64,000 bases of DNA from Stictocephala bisonia (GCA_035578905.1 JAQJVL010000789.1:62001-126000); one strand, 5' to 3'; shown: positions 47,660 to 59,757, counted from the first letter of the stretch. Notes: a model not told the origin generated them from the letters alone. A program made the numbers and translations.

Positions 47660-49120
47660 ATACCTTATGTAATAAAGATCTACATACTTATGTAATAAAA
47701 ATTATGTTTACTCATCATGGGGCAAAATAATTTAAGAAAGAATTTTTAAAATTTAATTTTTTTTACATTTTACAATCCATCCTACAATAACAATACAAGA
47801 AAAAGTCCCACAGTTTTTACATTTATATGCCTAGAAACATTATTTAAAAATGAACATATACATACATACTTAAACATGTACTTTTGAACATATATAAATT
47901 CAATTTAAAATAAACATAAATACTTGTGATGTATGACTTTTTCAAAAACATTACAATTTCATACCAATAACCTTTTTTCACAATATTGTACAGTTAAAGT
48001 ATTTAGTTCTAATAAAAACACTCCTGTGCATTGATTATATAAAGTTATTTTAATATACTAGTGTTCTTTCTGAACATCGCAATATAAATATATTACAAGT
48101 TGATAAAGTAATATATTTTCTATAATTTTTTTCTAACGTCCTAAAATTCAGACGCAGGATAAATTAGGAGTACTTTGACGTTATATATATATCTATATAT
48201 TTATATTTTATTTATTTAATGTTTTGTGTTTCTCTTCTAAATGCTATGGAGTTGTAAGGTTCAGACCCTGAAAAAGAGAACTCAAGGTATATAGAATCAT
48301 ACCCTTTTTTTGTACAAACAGTATTTCTGTCATAAACCTGTTGGTGCCTAAGGCTTCATTTTAAGTTTAGAATCTATTGGGGGTAGAACCTGTTTGGTCT
48401 AAAACTGGCTTGGTATTTACCAATGATGTTTTGTTCCAAGTTTTACAGATCTCAATAAAAAATATTTAAAAAAATAATTTTGCATGTCATTGGAGAGATT
48501 GTTCTATAAGTGAGTTATGACTCTTTTATGTAAAGGATTATTAATTAGAGAATTTTCCCAACCATCACAAATTCTTTTTTTACCAGTTGTGTTTTTATAA
48601 ACTGAATTATTCTGGTTCTTTATAGTTTAGGTTTATGTATGTATTATTAACTGGTCAAGTTTACTAGTTGTTTCTTAAAAATTGTTCAGAGTATTTAGCA
48701 AGTTTCCCATGGATTGTTTTATAGAAAGGCTAAATTAGGGGTTTCTTTTCGCTATGCTCTCACAGAATGTCCATGTCGGCATGTGACATACATTCATATT
48801 ATTTATTCAATTACAATCTTTTACAGGTTCATAAAATATGGTTTTACGTTCAAAAATTCAGATGAAATGTGATCATACTTTTCTTTAAGTTATTATTGTA
48901 CAAATTTAAAGCTATTTTCTTTGCAAACTGTTCCATTTTCAGTAGAAAACAATATATAAAAAACATATTTAAAGGCAGAAAAATTTTAAATTAGAAATTC
49001 AATTTGAATTTTCATAACTGTGCAAATACTTGTAAACGATGCATACATTTTATTTAAGTTATAAATTACATGACAGACAACAACATAACAATCAACATTA
49101 ATAAAGAGGTTGTTTGTTAT

Positions 49121-50253
49121 AGGGCACTAGGTTAGGAATTAGTATGATAGGAGAGCAAACTTACATTAGAACACTGTTCACTAACACAACTCACAAGAAG
49201 ACATACAGACCAACACATAACACAAAATTTAAGTGCCACTGGTTCTTTCCTTAGGTAAGTATTGACTGACTTAGTCTCTACTTCAACAGTTGAGTCTAAG
49301 TCAATCTATACTCACCTGAGAAAAGTGCTGATGGCACTGAAATTTGTATTATGTGTTGTGCCTTTATTAATTTGCTTTCTTGTGTATTGTGTTAGTGGAC
49401 TTTTATTCTTTGGTGAGTTTCTTGAAGCCCATCTCTCCTGCCATGCTTATTACATAGACTAAGATTGTGGGATTTGTACTAAATATCTTTTGTTACTGAT
49501 TCTAGTTTGTGTGTGTTTTTTTGTTTTGTTTTTGTTTTTTGGTTAATTTAAATAGACTGTTGTAGAGAGGGCTATACAGAGTGTTGTATTATGGGCTATA
49601 CAGGTTAATTTCTCATTTATAATGTATTATTTAATGGATTATATTACCGATGCTCTGAAATTGGTTATCAACTGTTTAGATAGATAAATTTAAAGAAATT
49701 TATTTGAGAAAAATGTAATTTGTTTACAGTATGGTTTTTATTTTTAGTATAGTAATGTTTGCTTGGTTCTGTTTGTTTGCAACTCTACAAAACGTTTTGA
49801 CCACACAAAAATTTAAGTCACAATCATAAATTCTTGTAGGACCAACTTAGTTTGGTTGCAAATGTGTGAACTTCAAACTTGCAAATATCTTGATTATATT
49901 ACAGATTTATTATTCAAACGATCTAAAATAACTACTACATGCTTAAAAAATGAAAATCAACTTCAAAATAAAAAAAATACCATAATCTTAATGAAATTCG
50001 TACAATGGCTAGCTGAAAAATACATAAGAGTAGTAGTGACAAACACAAAATAAACACAATCTCACAAATTTTTAACACCACTGGCATTTTCTTCAGTTCT
50101 CACCTGAAGAAAATTCCCGTGGTGTTTAAAATTTGTAAGATTGTGTTTATTTTGTGTTTGTGACTACTACTCTGGTGTTAGTGAACTTGGCTTTTAAGGT
50201 AAGTTTGCTGATGTCCTATCTCTCCAATATACTAATTCCTGGCCTAGTGCCCT
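49121..50253. repeat. Large imperfect inverted repeat
   Basis: The left arm (49121-49260) starts agggcactaggttaggaatt and the right arm (about 50100-50253) is its imperfect complement. Shared strings include gcaaacttac and gttcactaacac. The inner end of the right arm is part of the hairpin at 50030-50170. Coding content was not found. It looks like a non-autonomous foldback element. Confidence 0.65.
50030..50170. repeat. Hairpin with ~62-bp near-perfect arms
   Basis: gtagtagtgacaaacacaaa at 50030 has its complement at 50151-50170; the arms continue inwards through aataaacacaatc, caccac and ttttcttcag with few mismatches, around a short centre (gttctcac). Confidence 0.85.
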
Positions 50254-50444
50254 TTAACCTAACCTGACAAATACATAAGTATTTCGTTACTGTTTCAAAA
50301 CAAATTAAAATTAAATTAGACACAATATATTTATTTATTTTATGGTTAACAACATCAGTTAAAAAGTTAAAATCATGTAGGGATTTTAAAAAGAAATTAT
50401 TCAGATATATGCAAAGATATAATCTGTTTTCTCTAATCTTACAG

Positions 50445-50990
50445 GTATTTTAATTTCAATCAGCTGGCCTGTCCAGAGAAGATGTGCAGTGTTGGTCCAA
50501 AGCAGTATATGTACATAAAATGTAAGAGACACTTACTGATGTTATTCACATTTGGACAATGTTTGAAGCATCCAATTTAATTAGTCTTACCCTCATAATA
50601 CATTCACCATTGAGCAGTTTTTTGCTATTTTAATTTAATCTCATGTAAATAATTCAAGTAACAATTTAATATTTTTAATTGTTATTTGTTATATTTATTG
50701 ATATTTTGATATGTTTATTAACTGTAGGGATCTATTGTTATGTGCATATTCAGAAAAAGTATTCCTCTAAAAATTTTTAATCATTTCCTTGAAGAAACGA
50801 AACGGCCTCTTCAAAACTGTTTCTTCTGTATCATAATGTAATTAATTCAATGTTAGAGTTGGTTTAATTAGTTTCATTTATTTTTATTATTTATTATAGA
50901 CATACTTCAGCGTTCTGTATAGATGTTATATCATTATATTTATGTGTAAATGAATTTATAAAATATACAAATTTACATTCATATGTTACT
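50445..50990 (+). other. Possible 3' UTR exon of the dynein intermediate chain gene
   Basis: A pyrimidine-rich acceptor (ctctaatcttacag at 50431-50444) follows the candidate donor at 47220. The sequence after it has no coding potential, is AT-rich, and lacks recognisable transposon ends until 51028. A non-canonical poly(A) signal (tataaa near 50957) is the best candidate for the 3' end. This is inference from splice sites; the transcript could equally end soon after 47189. Confidence 0.35.
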
Positions 50991-51027
50991 TTTTTATTTC
51001 CCCATATCGCTTGTTTGTATTAATATA

Positions 51028-51989
51028 CAGGGCGTAACAAAACTCTCTACATAAACTTCAGGATATTGTTCCTTTGGTGAAATAAAGCAAAAAACTTACT
51101 GTAACCAATGGTCCATCTCATTCCGTTTACTGTCTGTCTGTATGTTTGTTTTACTATTTTATTTAAAATGTTAAAACTCAAATTACAAAAATAAATTTGT
51201 TTTACGAAAAAATACCAAGATACTCTTATAAAATATAAAAATAGTTAGTACTCTTAATAGAGATTAAAATGATACCTTGTTTTTAAAATCAAATAATAAA
51301 TAAAGAATTTACAATGATTTTTGTGTGACAAAACACATTTAAAATTAAACACCATTTATTAAGCTAAACAAATGCAACCCTTTTATAATTATAATTGATT
51401 AATAAATTCTCATTTTTGTTATTACCTTACATAAGTTATTTTCTTTTAAATAATTGAAAAGTATCACATTACAATGCTACTACATTATAATAAAGCCATT
51501 CTATTGTTCTTCCATTGTTGCACTCTTAGTCCATTCTAAATTGTACATTGTGACACAAAAATCATTCTAAATTTGTTGTTTCCTATTTGATTTTCAAAAG
51601 CAAGATATAGTTTTAATTTGTATTAAAAACACTGACTATTACCTATCTTGGTATTTTTGCTTAGAACCATTCCTTTTTTTACTGGCCAAACTTGCTTGTG
51701 AGGCTGTACAGTTTCACACAAAAATCATTGTAAATTATTTATTTGTTAGGTAATTTTCAAATCAACATATCTTTTTAATCTGTTTAAAAAGCACCAACTA
51801 TTACCTTTCTTGGTATTGTTTCGTAAAATCATTAGTTTTTTTGTAATTCGGGGTAATCATTTTAAATTACAAACTATATATACAGACAGACAGTAAGCAG
51901 ATTGAGATAGACCATTAGTCGCAATAAATTTTTTGCTTTATTTCACCCTAGGATGAATATCCTAAAGTTTCTGTACAGAGTTTTGTTAC

Positions 51990-51995
<6 letters not shown>
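51028..51995. mobile_element. Long-TIR MITE with TA flanks
   Basis: The left arm (51028-51240) begins cagggcgtaacaaaactct; the right arm (51800-51995) is its reverse complement, tatagggtgtaacaaaactct when flipped. TA dinucleotides border both ends, as for Tc1/mariner-type targets. The right half contains a ~160-bp internal duplication (51551-51660 and 51712-51825) with cacaaaaatcattstaaatt and attacctwtcttggtatt. No ORF. Confidence 0.8.

Positions 51996-52042
<47 letters not shown>
51994..52042. repeat. (AT)n microsatellite at the MITE end
   Basis: About 24 AT units start directly at the element's right TA. Confidence 0.95.
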
Positions 52043-52048
<6 letters not shown>

Positions 52049-52097
52049 GAATTATTTAAAAATAAATTGATTATCCTTTAAATATTTTATTAAAATA

Positions 52098-54710
52098 CAG
52101 TAGAACCTCTCATATCCGACCTCGGCATTACCGACTCCTCAGTATATCCGACCTAATGCCTGACCATATACAGTAGAACCTCTCATATCCGACCTCGGCA
52201 TTACCGACTCCTCAGTATATCCGACCTAGTGCCCGACCATATGCTGTTTCCTAAAAAAAGCCAATAGTGCCATTCACATTCAGACTTGAAAGATTCACGT
52301 TGTGAGTCAGTAGCTCAGTACAGTTATCAGGTGAGTGTCGTGTGTCCTAATTGTTTGATAATTGTACAGTGTATTAATATTTTTATTTCCACTTTGAAAT
52401 ACAGTACTGTACATAGTTGTTTTTTATTGTTTATAGTAGTAGTAGTAGTGTGTGTATGTATAGCAGTGTTCGTGTTTGCTTGTGTTTGTGTTCTACAGAA
52501 AATACAGTTCCGTAAGTGCAAAATTTTAGCTTCCTTACTAAAAAAAATTTAGTTTGATTACTCTTTAGTACTGCATTTTGTTATTATTTAGGTTTGGTAC
52601 TGAACTATAGGCCTACTGTATTTACGAAAATGTCAAATTCAAAACGGAAACGTATTTGTGTGTCACTTCATGACAAGCTTAATGCATTACAATGAATAGA
52701 TCGTGGAGAGTCTATTGCAAAAATATCTGCTGAGTTAGGAGTAGGTATGACAGCTGTAAAAGATTGGAAAAGAACCCGTAAGGAACTGGAAGCCTATTCA
52801 GTGACTGTGGAAACAGAAAATGCATTAAAAAATAGGAAAATGTTAAAAAAGCCTAAACTTGAACTTGTAGATGAAGCTTTGTGGGTATGGTTTTGCCAAG
52901 AAAGGCGCAAAGGGACTCAGGTCCAATTGTCAAGGAGAAGGCATTGAAGTTGTATGAAAAGTTGGGTGTTGATTTAAACAAATTCAATGTGAGTGAAGGG
53001 TGGCTTCACCGTTGGAAGTTGTGCCATGGCATTAGACATGTAGTTATTGCCGGCGAAAAACTTTCTGCTGATGATAATGCTGCTGTAGAATTTGTACAAA
53101 AATTTGAATTGTTGGTGACAGAACATAATCTAGTTGCCGATCAAGTCTATGACATAGACAAAACTGGGCTTAATTATAAAATGCTCCCGAAGACAACACT
53201 TGTGGCCAAAAATGAGACTGTATTAGGAACGAAGTTAGCTAAGGATAGAATAACTATCGCAACTTGTAGCAATGCTAGCGGAAACCATACAATGCATTGT
53301 TTGTTATAGGCAGGTCAAAAAAGCCTAGGGCATTCAAGAATATGAGTATGGCCTCACTTCCGGTCTACTATCGAATCAATCGTCTGCTTGGATGGATTCA
53401 GCACTGTTTAAGGAATGGTTTTTTGATGCATTTGCACCAGCAGTAACCATCTATTTAAAATCAAAAAACCTACCTGTACACGCTATCATGTACAGTTCTT
53501 GACAATGCTCCAAGTCACCCATCAGAAGCTGAACATAGAGAAGGGAACATTAAAGCAATGTTTTTACCCCCCCCCCTCCCCCATGTGACACCTTTGATCC
53601 AGCCAATGGATCAAGGTGTCATTGAATGGTTAAAGAGGAGATACAGAAGAAAATATGTAGTATCCCTGCTAGAGAAATCCGAAAAAGGGTGTTCACTCTT
53701 TGAGGCCATGAAGCATCTTAACATTAAAGACGCTATTTACACTGCCGCTGCAGCATGGGATGAGATCAAACAATCAACGCTTCAAAAAGCATGGAAGAAA
53801 GTTTGGCCATCTTTGAAGCAAAACGACAGTTTTGACATTGCTGAAGAAGAGTCTTCATCATCTGTGGCAGATGGATCATCTCCAATGACAGTGCAGGAAG
53901 AAGACAGAGACATTACAGAAACTCTACACGATCTACGAGCACTTCAGCAAGATATGCATTGGACAGACGTACATGTAGAAGAGTGGTTAAAGGAAGCAGA
54001 CTTTTTATTAGAGGCCTACCTTCGTTCGTTCGTCAGTGACAGTATAAAATTATGAAAACTATTTTGATAGGTCGTAGATTTTGTTATGTTAATGAATGAC
54101 AACACTAATCAATTATGCTATTTGTTTGGGAACAACCCGTGCGTGGGCATAAATGGTTTTTAATCAAGAGCTATTCTACTGAGTATGTTGAGAATACACC
54201 CCTGTTCCTGTTACAGTTTCAGGGTAAATTAAACCAGACAATAAAAGAGTTACAACAAGTTAAATGTCACAAAATAATTATTATTCAAAAGGAGTTGTAC
54301 AAATCTTAACAATGATGAAGATGTTTTATCTATTAACGGTGTACTTAAGAGCTCCTCTTTTCATTGAGACCTATGTCATAATATTTTGTTAAACTGTCTT
54401 TACGAACATCCATGTCATAATAACTAGTAAATTAAAAATGTCAAAGGAAACATTACAGTAGAGAGAAAGTAAAAAAATGCATGTACAGTAAACTCTGGTT
54501 AACCGGTTAAATATGATGGAAGATGAATCCGGATAGTACAGAACGTAACAAAATTATAATTTTTAGACAAGATTATGCCACGCAATTCCTCCCGCTATAG
54601 CGGAGGGCAAGTTGAATGTAATGTTTCATACACACATATTGTTGCACATGCGGTAAGCGAGCGGTGATGTTGTTGTATGCATATTTACCAGATTTAAGTA
54701 TCTAGAAATC
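52098..54710 (+). mobile_element. Tigger/pogo transposon with duplicated 5' terminal repeat
   Basis: TA-cagtagaacctctcatatcc at 52098 begins a 73-bp unit that is repeated at once (52098-52170 and 52171-52243, three base differences seen). Each copy has internal tatccgacct subrepeats. CAGTAGAACCTC is the typical Tigger terminal repeat. The transposase follows at 52630-54055. A clear right end was not found; the end of the interval is a guess based on tctactgta near 54714. A further Tigger-like end (cagtaaactctggttaaccg) lies at 54486. Confidence 0.75.
52630..54055 (+). pseudogene. Tigger/Jerky-like DDE transposase, frameshifted
   Basis: ATG at 52630 (MSNSKRKRICVSLHDKLNAL) leads a CENP-B-type helix-turn-helix (ESIAKISAELGVGMTAVKDW), with an in-frame stop just before it. 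A frameshift near 52910 leads to the second CENP-B DNA-binding part (GPIVKEKALKLYEKLGVDLN, EGWLHRWKLCHGIRH). The DDE domain follows: YDIDKTGLNYKMLP (first Asp block), then a frameshift near 53310, VLDNAPSHPS (second Asp) and HVTPLIQPMDQGVIEWLKRR (third Asp), with a C-terminal acidic tail to a stop at 54053-54055. The three catalytic aspartates are visible but the reading frame is broken at least three times. Confidence 0.88.
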
Positions 54711-54719
54711 TACTGTATT

Positions 54720-54853
54720 TTTTTTTTTTTTTTAAAGGAGAGGCCGATCTCCTCCTTAACCTTACTCTGACCATTCCCCATAGACCATTGATCTGTGCGA
54801 GGAACTTATTCAGTCAGAGTAAGGGGGCGAACCTGTACAGTACAAGGTGAATA
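54720..54853 (-). repeat. SINE family B, 3' part, left of Helitron
   Basis: A T run at 54720-54733 is the reverse complement of the SINE poly(A) tail, followed by ggagaggccgatctcctcct and a body that matches 44072-44170. The copy breaks off at ...aaggtgaata (54853), where the Helitron starts; it resumes at 56689. Confidence 0.8.
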
Positions 54854-56688
54854 TCTATATACATAAAAGAAAGTTGTGTTAGTTACAGCGTTTATAACTA
54901 GAAAACTACTGAACCAATTGGCATGAAAATTTACAGGGATATTCCTTAGGTACTAGAATAACATAATAGCCTGTTTCCGTTTCAAAAAGCCTTAAGGGAA
55001 GCGTCCTATGGCCCTTTGCAGTTTACATGTTAATCTTATTGAAGAATGTTTTATTTTGTTTACCATGCCATGTTTGTCATTTCTTGATTAAATTAAATTA
55101 AGGAAACAGCTGTTGTAATGATAACCTAATTTTTAAAAACAAGTCTATGCATAACAAATGAGAGCTATCAAATAGGTTTCTATTCCATTTGTTTTTTACG
55201 AATATTTGTTGTCAAATGTAATTGTTAAATGTTTTTAGTTAAATGTTTATTTATACTTTTTATTACGGGGTGATACTCTTATAACAATGCCCCGACCCAG
55301 AGTATCTGACCTTTCCCAACGTAGCCGTAATTCAGTTAGGCAACAGATCACTGAAAATCAATTGAATGAAGAGGATCGTGTCATCGCACGAGAAGAATTT
55401 CCGAGTTAACATGGCGCAACGTCGTGCCACGCTAACTCCAGAAGAAAGAGATGCAGCCCGAGAAACCGCTCGATTAGCAATGAGGAATCGTCGGGCTTTT
55501 TTAAGAGATCAACAACGATTTGCAAGAAGAAATATTCCACGTGTTGATTTGAAACTAGCTACATTTCAATACGATTCCACAATGAATTACAGCTCACACC
55601 CTTCGGTTGACATTGGCCCTATGGAGATTGTTTGTGATCACTGCGGAGCATTGAAGTTTGCTGGAGAAACTCCCGGATTGTGCTGCCTTAGTGGCAAAGT
55701 AAAACTGCCAATATTGACTCCACCACCTGAGCCATTGAACTCATTGCTTAGTGGTGAAACACCTCAATCACGTCATTTCTTAGCAAATACCCAAAATTAC
55801 AATGGATGTTTCCAGATGACTTCATTCGGAGCAGACATTATTGGAAAATCTGGATTCAATCCAACATTCAAAATTGAAATCCTTCAAGGTCTTCAGCAGC
55901 TTCTTAATGAACACCATGTATTAATTAATCTGTTGAAGACTGCTATGGAGCGCATGTCACATGATGATCACAAAGTGGTGATCAGAGCAGATAAACGTCC
56001 AGTAGGAACACACGAACGCAGGTTTAACGCTCCAACAGTAGATGAAGTTGCGATTCTAATAGTTGGGGAACACCTGGAAACTCGCGATATTATACTTACA
56101 CGTCGCGATACTGGACAACTGCAAAGAATATATGAAACACACCGATCATATGACACGTTGCAGTATCCACTGATGTTTTGGCAAGGAGAGGATGGATACC
56201 ACTTCAACATCAAGATGGTAAACCCGTTGAATGGTGAGGAAACTACCAAGAAGCTTAGCTCAATGAATTTTTACGCTTATCGTTTGATGATTCGTCCCAA
56301 TAGTGACAACTATTTGCTACGATTTCGTAGACTGTTTCAGCAATATTGCGTCGACATGTACGTTAAAATCGAAACGGAGCGCCTAAATTTCATTCGGTTA
56401 AACCAAGCCAAACTGCGTTCGGAGCAGTATATACATTTACGTGATGCAATAACAACTGAAGGAGATGCAGCTAATGATGTATGTTTGTTTATTTTTTTTT
56501 TATAAATACTATATTTAATAACTGTGAGTTATTTAAATTATATTGTAGCCTATATTAATGTATTATTATTTAATAATGTAAACGTGCTTGAAAATAATTT
56601 CATCATAAGCTATTACATCACAAAATGTTAACATAAACACATTATCAGATTCATTGTTAGGTGGTACGAAGTTCGCCGGGTCAGCCAG
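54854..56688 (+). mobile_element. Helitron, internally deleted, inserted in a SINE
   Basis: It begins with TC (tctatatacataaaagaaag) and a 5' region typical of insect Helitrons (ttgtgttagttac, aactactgaaccaattggca). It ends with ggtacgaagttcgccgggtc agccag, the usual Helitron 3' end with a CTRR-like terminus (here CCAG) and small hairpin. It sits exactly between A (54853) and T (56689) of a family B SINE; joining the flanks gives gaata-ttactgataaa, matching the empty SINE at 44072-44270 (gaatattattgataaa). It keeps only the N-terminal part of the Rep/helicase gene and is 1835 bp long. Confidence 0.93.
55287..56480 (+). pseudogene. Helitron Rep/helicase N-terminal domain, truncated
   Basis: ATG at 55287 reads MPRPRVSDLSQRSRNSVRQQ and a frameshift near 55400 moves into the long frame, which continues MAQRRATLTPEERDAARETA, GPMEIVCDHCGALKFAGETP (zinc-finger-like), and the Helitron_like_N domain with FNAPTVDEVAILIVGE, YPLMFWQGEDGYHFNI and SSMNFYAYRLMIRPNSDNYL to DMYVKIETERLNFIRLNQAK. 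The frame runs out at GDAANDV, just where a donor-like gtatgt follows; the rest of the Rep nuclease (HUH and two Tyr) and the Pif1-type helicase are missing. It is therefore a non-autonomous copy. Confidence 0.9.
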
Positions 56689-56793
56689 TTACTGATAAAT
56701 CTTTTCAGTCTAGGCCGGATTCGAACCAGCGCTATCTCTAACCCAAGCTCAAAGTCCTGACGCCTTAGACCACTCGGCCACCGGCTCGCCCAA
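56689..56793 (-). repeat. SINE family B, tRNA-like 5' part, right of Helitron
   Basis: On the minus strand it reads ggcgagccggtggccgagtg gtctaaggcgtcagg (A box TGGCCGAGTGG), a long variable region, then gcgctggttcgaatccggcc (B box GGTTCGAATCC). It looks like a Leu/Ser-type tRNA head but the 3' acceptor strand is absent. Confidence 0.85.
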
Positions 56794-59160
56794 CGTAAGT
56801 AATTTAGTGGTTTCAACGTTAATTTATTCTTTTTATACTGTAAAAATATATAATTTACTTTGCAGTATATTACAATACTATATTGAAACATTTATAGTCT
56901 ATTTTTATTGATTTCAATAAAACGTTACCATAAATTACTGGGCCTAAACTTTAGCTTTTTGTTCTCTCAAAATCAGGAAATGGAATATGAATCATAGCAA
57001 ATTAAATTAATTGATAATTATAGTAGTTTACTAGGAAATCCAAAAGAACGCATTAAATTACAGAAATATCACTCTATACAATACAACAATAACAAAATAT
57101 TTCTTTACTGGACGACAGTAAACAAATAGACTAATGATTGACGATGTCCCCGATCTACCCTTCATGACAATTAATTGAACTCTTCCAGCCACGTTTTTAC
57201 AGCATTGTATATTTTGCCTGCGGGTTTTTGGGTGCAAAACACAGTTACTACTGAAATACGACTACTATTTCTTAAATTTAGTGCATATATTGAAAAATTG
57301 CACTAAATTACTGCAAAGAGGAAAGAGTGCAACGTTACCACGTTCGAACGGAGTGCTGCCACCTACTACCAGCTTTGAAACCAAGTTTGTAAGAACCTTT
57401 TCTCATAAAGATTTTTCGACCTTTTTAAAATGTTTTTACTTTAATTCTGTTTGCTTATTTAATTAATTGTGTTGTTCTTAGGCTTCCACTTTTTTATTAC
57501 AATTTATTAATTTGCATACTTTAGGCCACAGGGTACTGATCACTCGTTTTCACATTATATAGATCTATTATTTTGCTACGATGAGTCAAGGGATTTTCGA
57601 AACACTAAAATCTTGATCTTTAATCTACATAAACAGAATTTGTGAAAAAATACAAAATAAGGATAAAAGCTTAATCAACAAACCACTACAAATACAAATC
57701 AATTCGCAATTGCTGCATTATCTTAAGGTTATAATAGTAATAAATCATAACTAATGGTTTTGTAAGGATAATAACGTGACCAAGCGATTGATTTTCCTGC
57801 CACTAAAAGCCAAGATAGAGTTGAATTTAGGACAAGTATAACAATTTTGTTCATAGTAGTATATACTTTTGAAATTAATGTTAAAAAATAAAACATACAG
57901 AAACGTTCGTGTCCACCTTGTATTAAACACGTCCAAAAACGCAGTTTTGAGTAATACAAATGTAAAGTTAGTGGGTCTTTTGACATGTTTTGTATAAATA
58001 GTGTACGAAAACAGAACATCTCATAGAGGTGGCCCACTGTCCACACCACTCAAGTATATTTATATGTTTGCAAACTGGAATTTATATTTTGGTGTGTTCA
58101 CAAGCTGCATGACTTTACACTTGTTCGCAAACAAGACAACTGTTCACACACTAACCAGAGCGTATGCTGTCACACCACTATGTCGACCGCTGACAAACTT
58201 CAAAGACCAGTGTATAACTTGCTCCAAAAGGCTCCCTAGTTGCTATAAAACAAATGGTTTAATTTAAACGTTTTAAAACTAAAACTGGAAAACTTATCTG
58301 GCCTAATATCACTTTTGATATTTTGATACAGGCCTGAATCGTTTCTTATCTAATAGATTATTAAGTATTTTCTTTTTTGTTGCATGAAATGTGGCCCCCC
58401 CTGTGAACTGTCTGTGTGGCTTCGGCGCAATTTGCCCCTTTTGCCCCCCCCCCCTCTGGGTGGCCCTGACTATATAGTCCAGCTGTTCTAACTTTACCTC
58501 TGAGGTTTGCAGGATAAATTGGAAAATCGACATAGGTAACGTCGCATCCAGACCGCCACAGCCCTTCTCTAAATTTAAAATCCGGTGCCTCACAATTGAG
58601 AAGAATGTAGGAAGGTACATTTTTTTTTTTTTACTGGGAACTAAAATAATTTTAGTGTTTATCTGGGAAGTACTTTTTTTACTGTTTACAAATATCAAAA
58701 AACGAAGTCAATCCGGATAATTTTAACCTATAAAAACTACCAGGCTCTAGTTGTGTTATTTATCTAGACCGGAAACAAATTAGTAGTGGGGCAGGAATTA
58801 GCCAAGCGTTCAAGATATACAGTGTTGCCATGTTGTGCTCCCCTCAGATGTAAAGTTAGAACTGTTTGACTATTCAGACCTTCAACGCTAACTGAAATTG
58901 AGACACAGTTGAAGAATCTGTTTGAATGTTTGGGCTTCGCTCGCTTTATTTCCGTTCCCACCCTACGCAGGTAAATTGCCTCCTGGAGACATGAGGGGGG
59001 GAGTGACGTCATCAAATTACGTCACAAGTCTTACTTCCGAGATTGCCAGTAGTCGCATGAATCAGGGGGTATAAAATTGTTTGTAGTGGTTCCTACTAGG
59101 TTGCTCTACCTCCGCTCCGATTTTTACTGGCTTCAATTTTCTGGCTGGGATGGGACTGTC
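56794..59160. other. Gene-free stretch
   Basis: AT-rich with short richer pieces: a G/C homopolymer area at 58390-58460 (runs of seven and twelve C) and a moderately GC-rich piece at 57280-57400. Small ORFs here (61-129 codons) have no family signature. I could not identify elements. Confidence 0.5.
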
Positions 59161-59214
59161 TGGTATAATAGAAGGTCTATACTAATAGGGCCATTCTTTT
59201 TTTAACATACTGTG

Positions 59215-59757
59215 TTATCTAAACATGCTACGTTGTTATTTTGTACTTCAACTTATCGCAAAAGGGTTTCAATTAGAGAACCAGTGGTTCATACAGGATG
59301 GAGCCAGATCACACACGGCTGATGTTGTTTTAGAAATTCTGCATGAAAATGTCAACCAAAATGTTATTTCAAACCGATTTCCTAATCGTTTTGCGTGTGG
59401 CCATAGCTGGCCCCCAAACAGTCCTGATTTGAATTCGTGTGGTTATTTTCTTTGGTGATTTCTGAAGGAGAAGATCTTCCCTAAACATCATAATACACTG
59501 ATGGATCTGCGAGTACTAATCATTGAGGCATGTAACGAGATAACCGAGGATGTGTGTCGCCGAGTCACCAATAACATAGGCGTTCGTGTTGAAGTAGTTA
59601 GTTGTCAGACAAGAAGGTGGCCACATTGAAAATGTAATGGCCTCAAACTAATGTCCAGCTGTTGCAGTAGACAATTTATAACAAACTTTACTGTGTTGCA
59701 TTTACAATAAATGTTCTTTAACAAAACTATATGTTGGATCATTTCATGCACCACCCT
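59215..59757 (+). pseudogene. mariner-like DDE transposase C-terminal fragment
   Basis: The open part reads ENQWFIQDGARSHTADVVLE, ILHENVNQNVISNRFPNRFA and WPPNSPDLNSCGYFLW, then a TGA, then FLKEKIFPKHHNTLMDLRVL with EITEDVCRRVTNNIGVRVEV. QDGARxHTA holds the second catalytic Asp and PPxSPDLNxCxYFLW the third block. It belongs to the mariner-like/IS630 group common in insects. A right end, accaccctgta, lies at about 59748-59757. The 5' two thirds are missing. Confidence 0.8.

Larger units (their letters stand above)
47190..50444. other. 3' UTR intron or intergenic region
   Basis: Contains a TTAA-CCCCTTCG solo end at 47268, the family A SINE (47466-47659) and a large inverted-repeat structure (49121-50253). 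The part 47700-49100 is AT-rich without recognisable content. Confidence 0.5.

Noticed and set aside
56689..56793. A genuine tRNA gene on the minus strand
   Set aside because: A and B boxes are good, but there is no 3' acceptor strand pairing with the 5' end and the sequence continues into a SINE body.
58309..58698. A 129-codon minus ORF near poly-C runs
   Set aside because: It spans homopolymers, has no motif, and its flanks show no gene structure.
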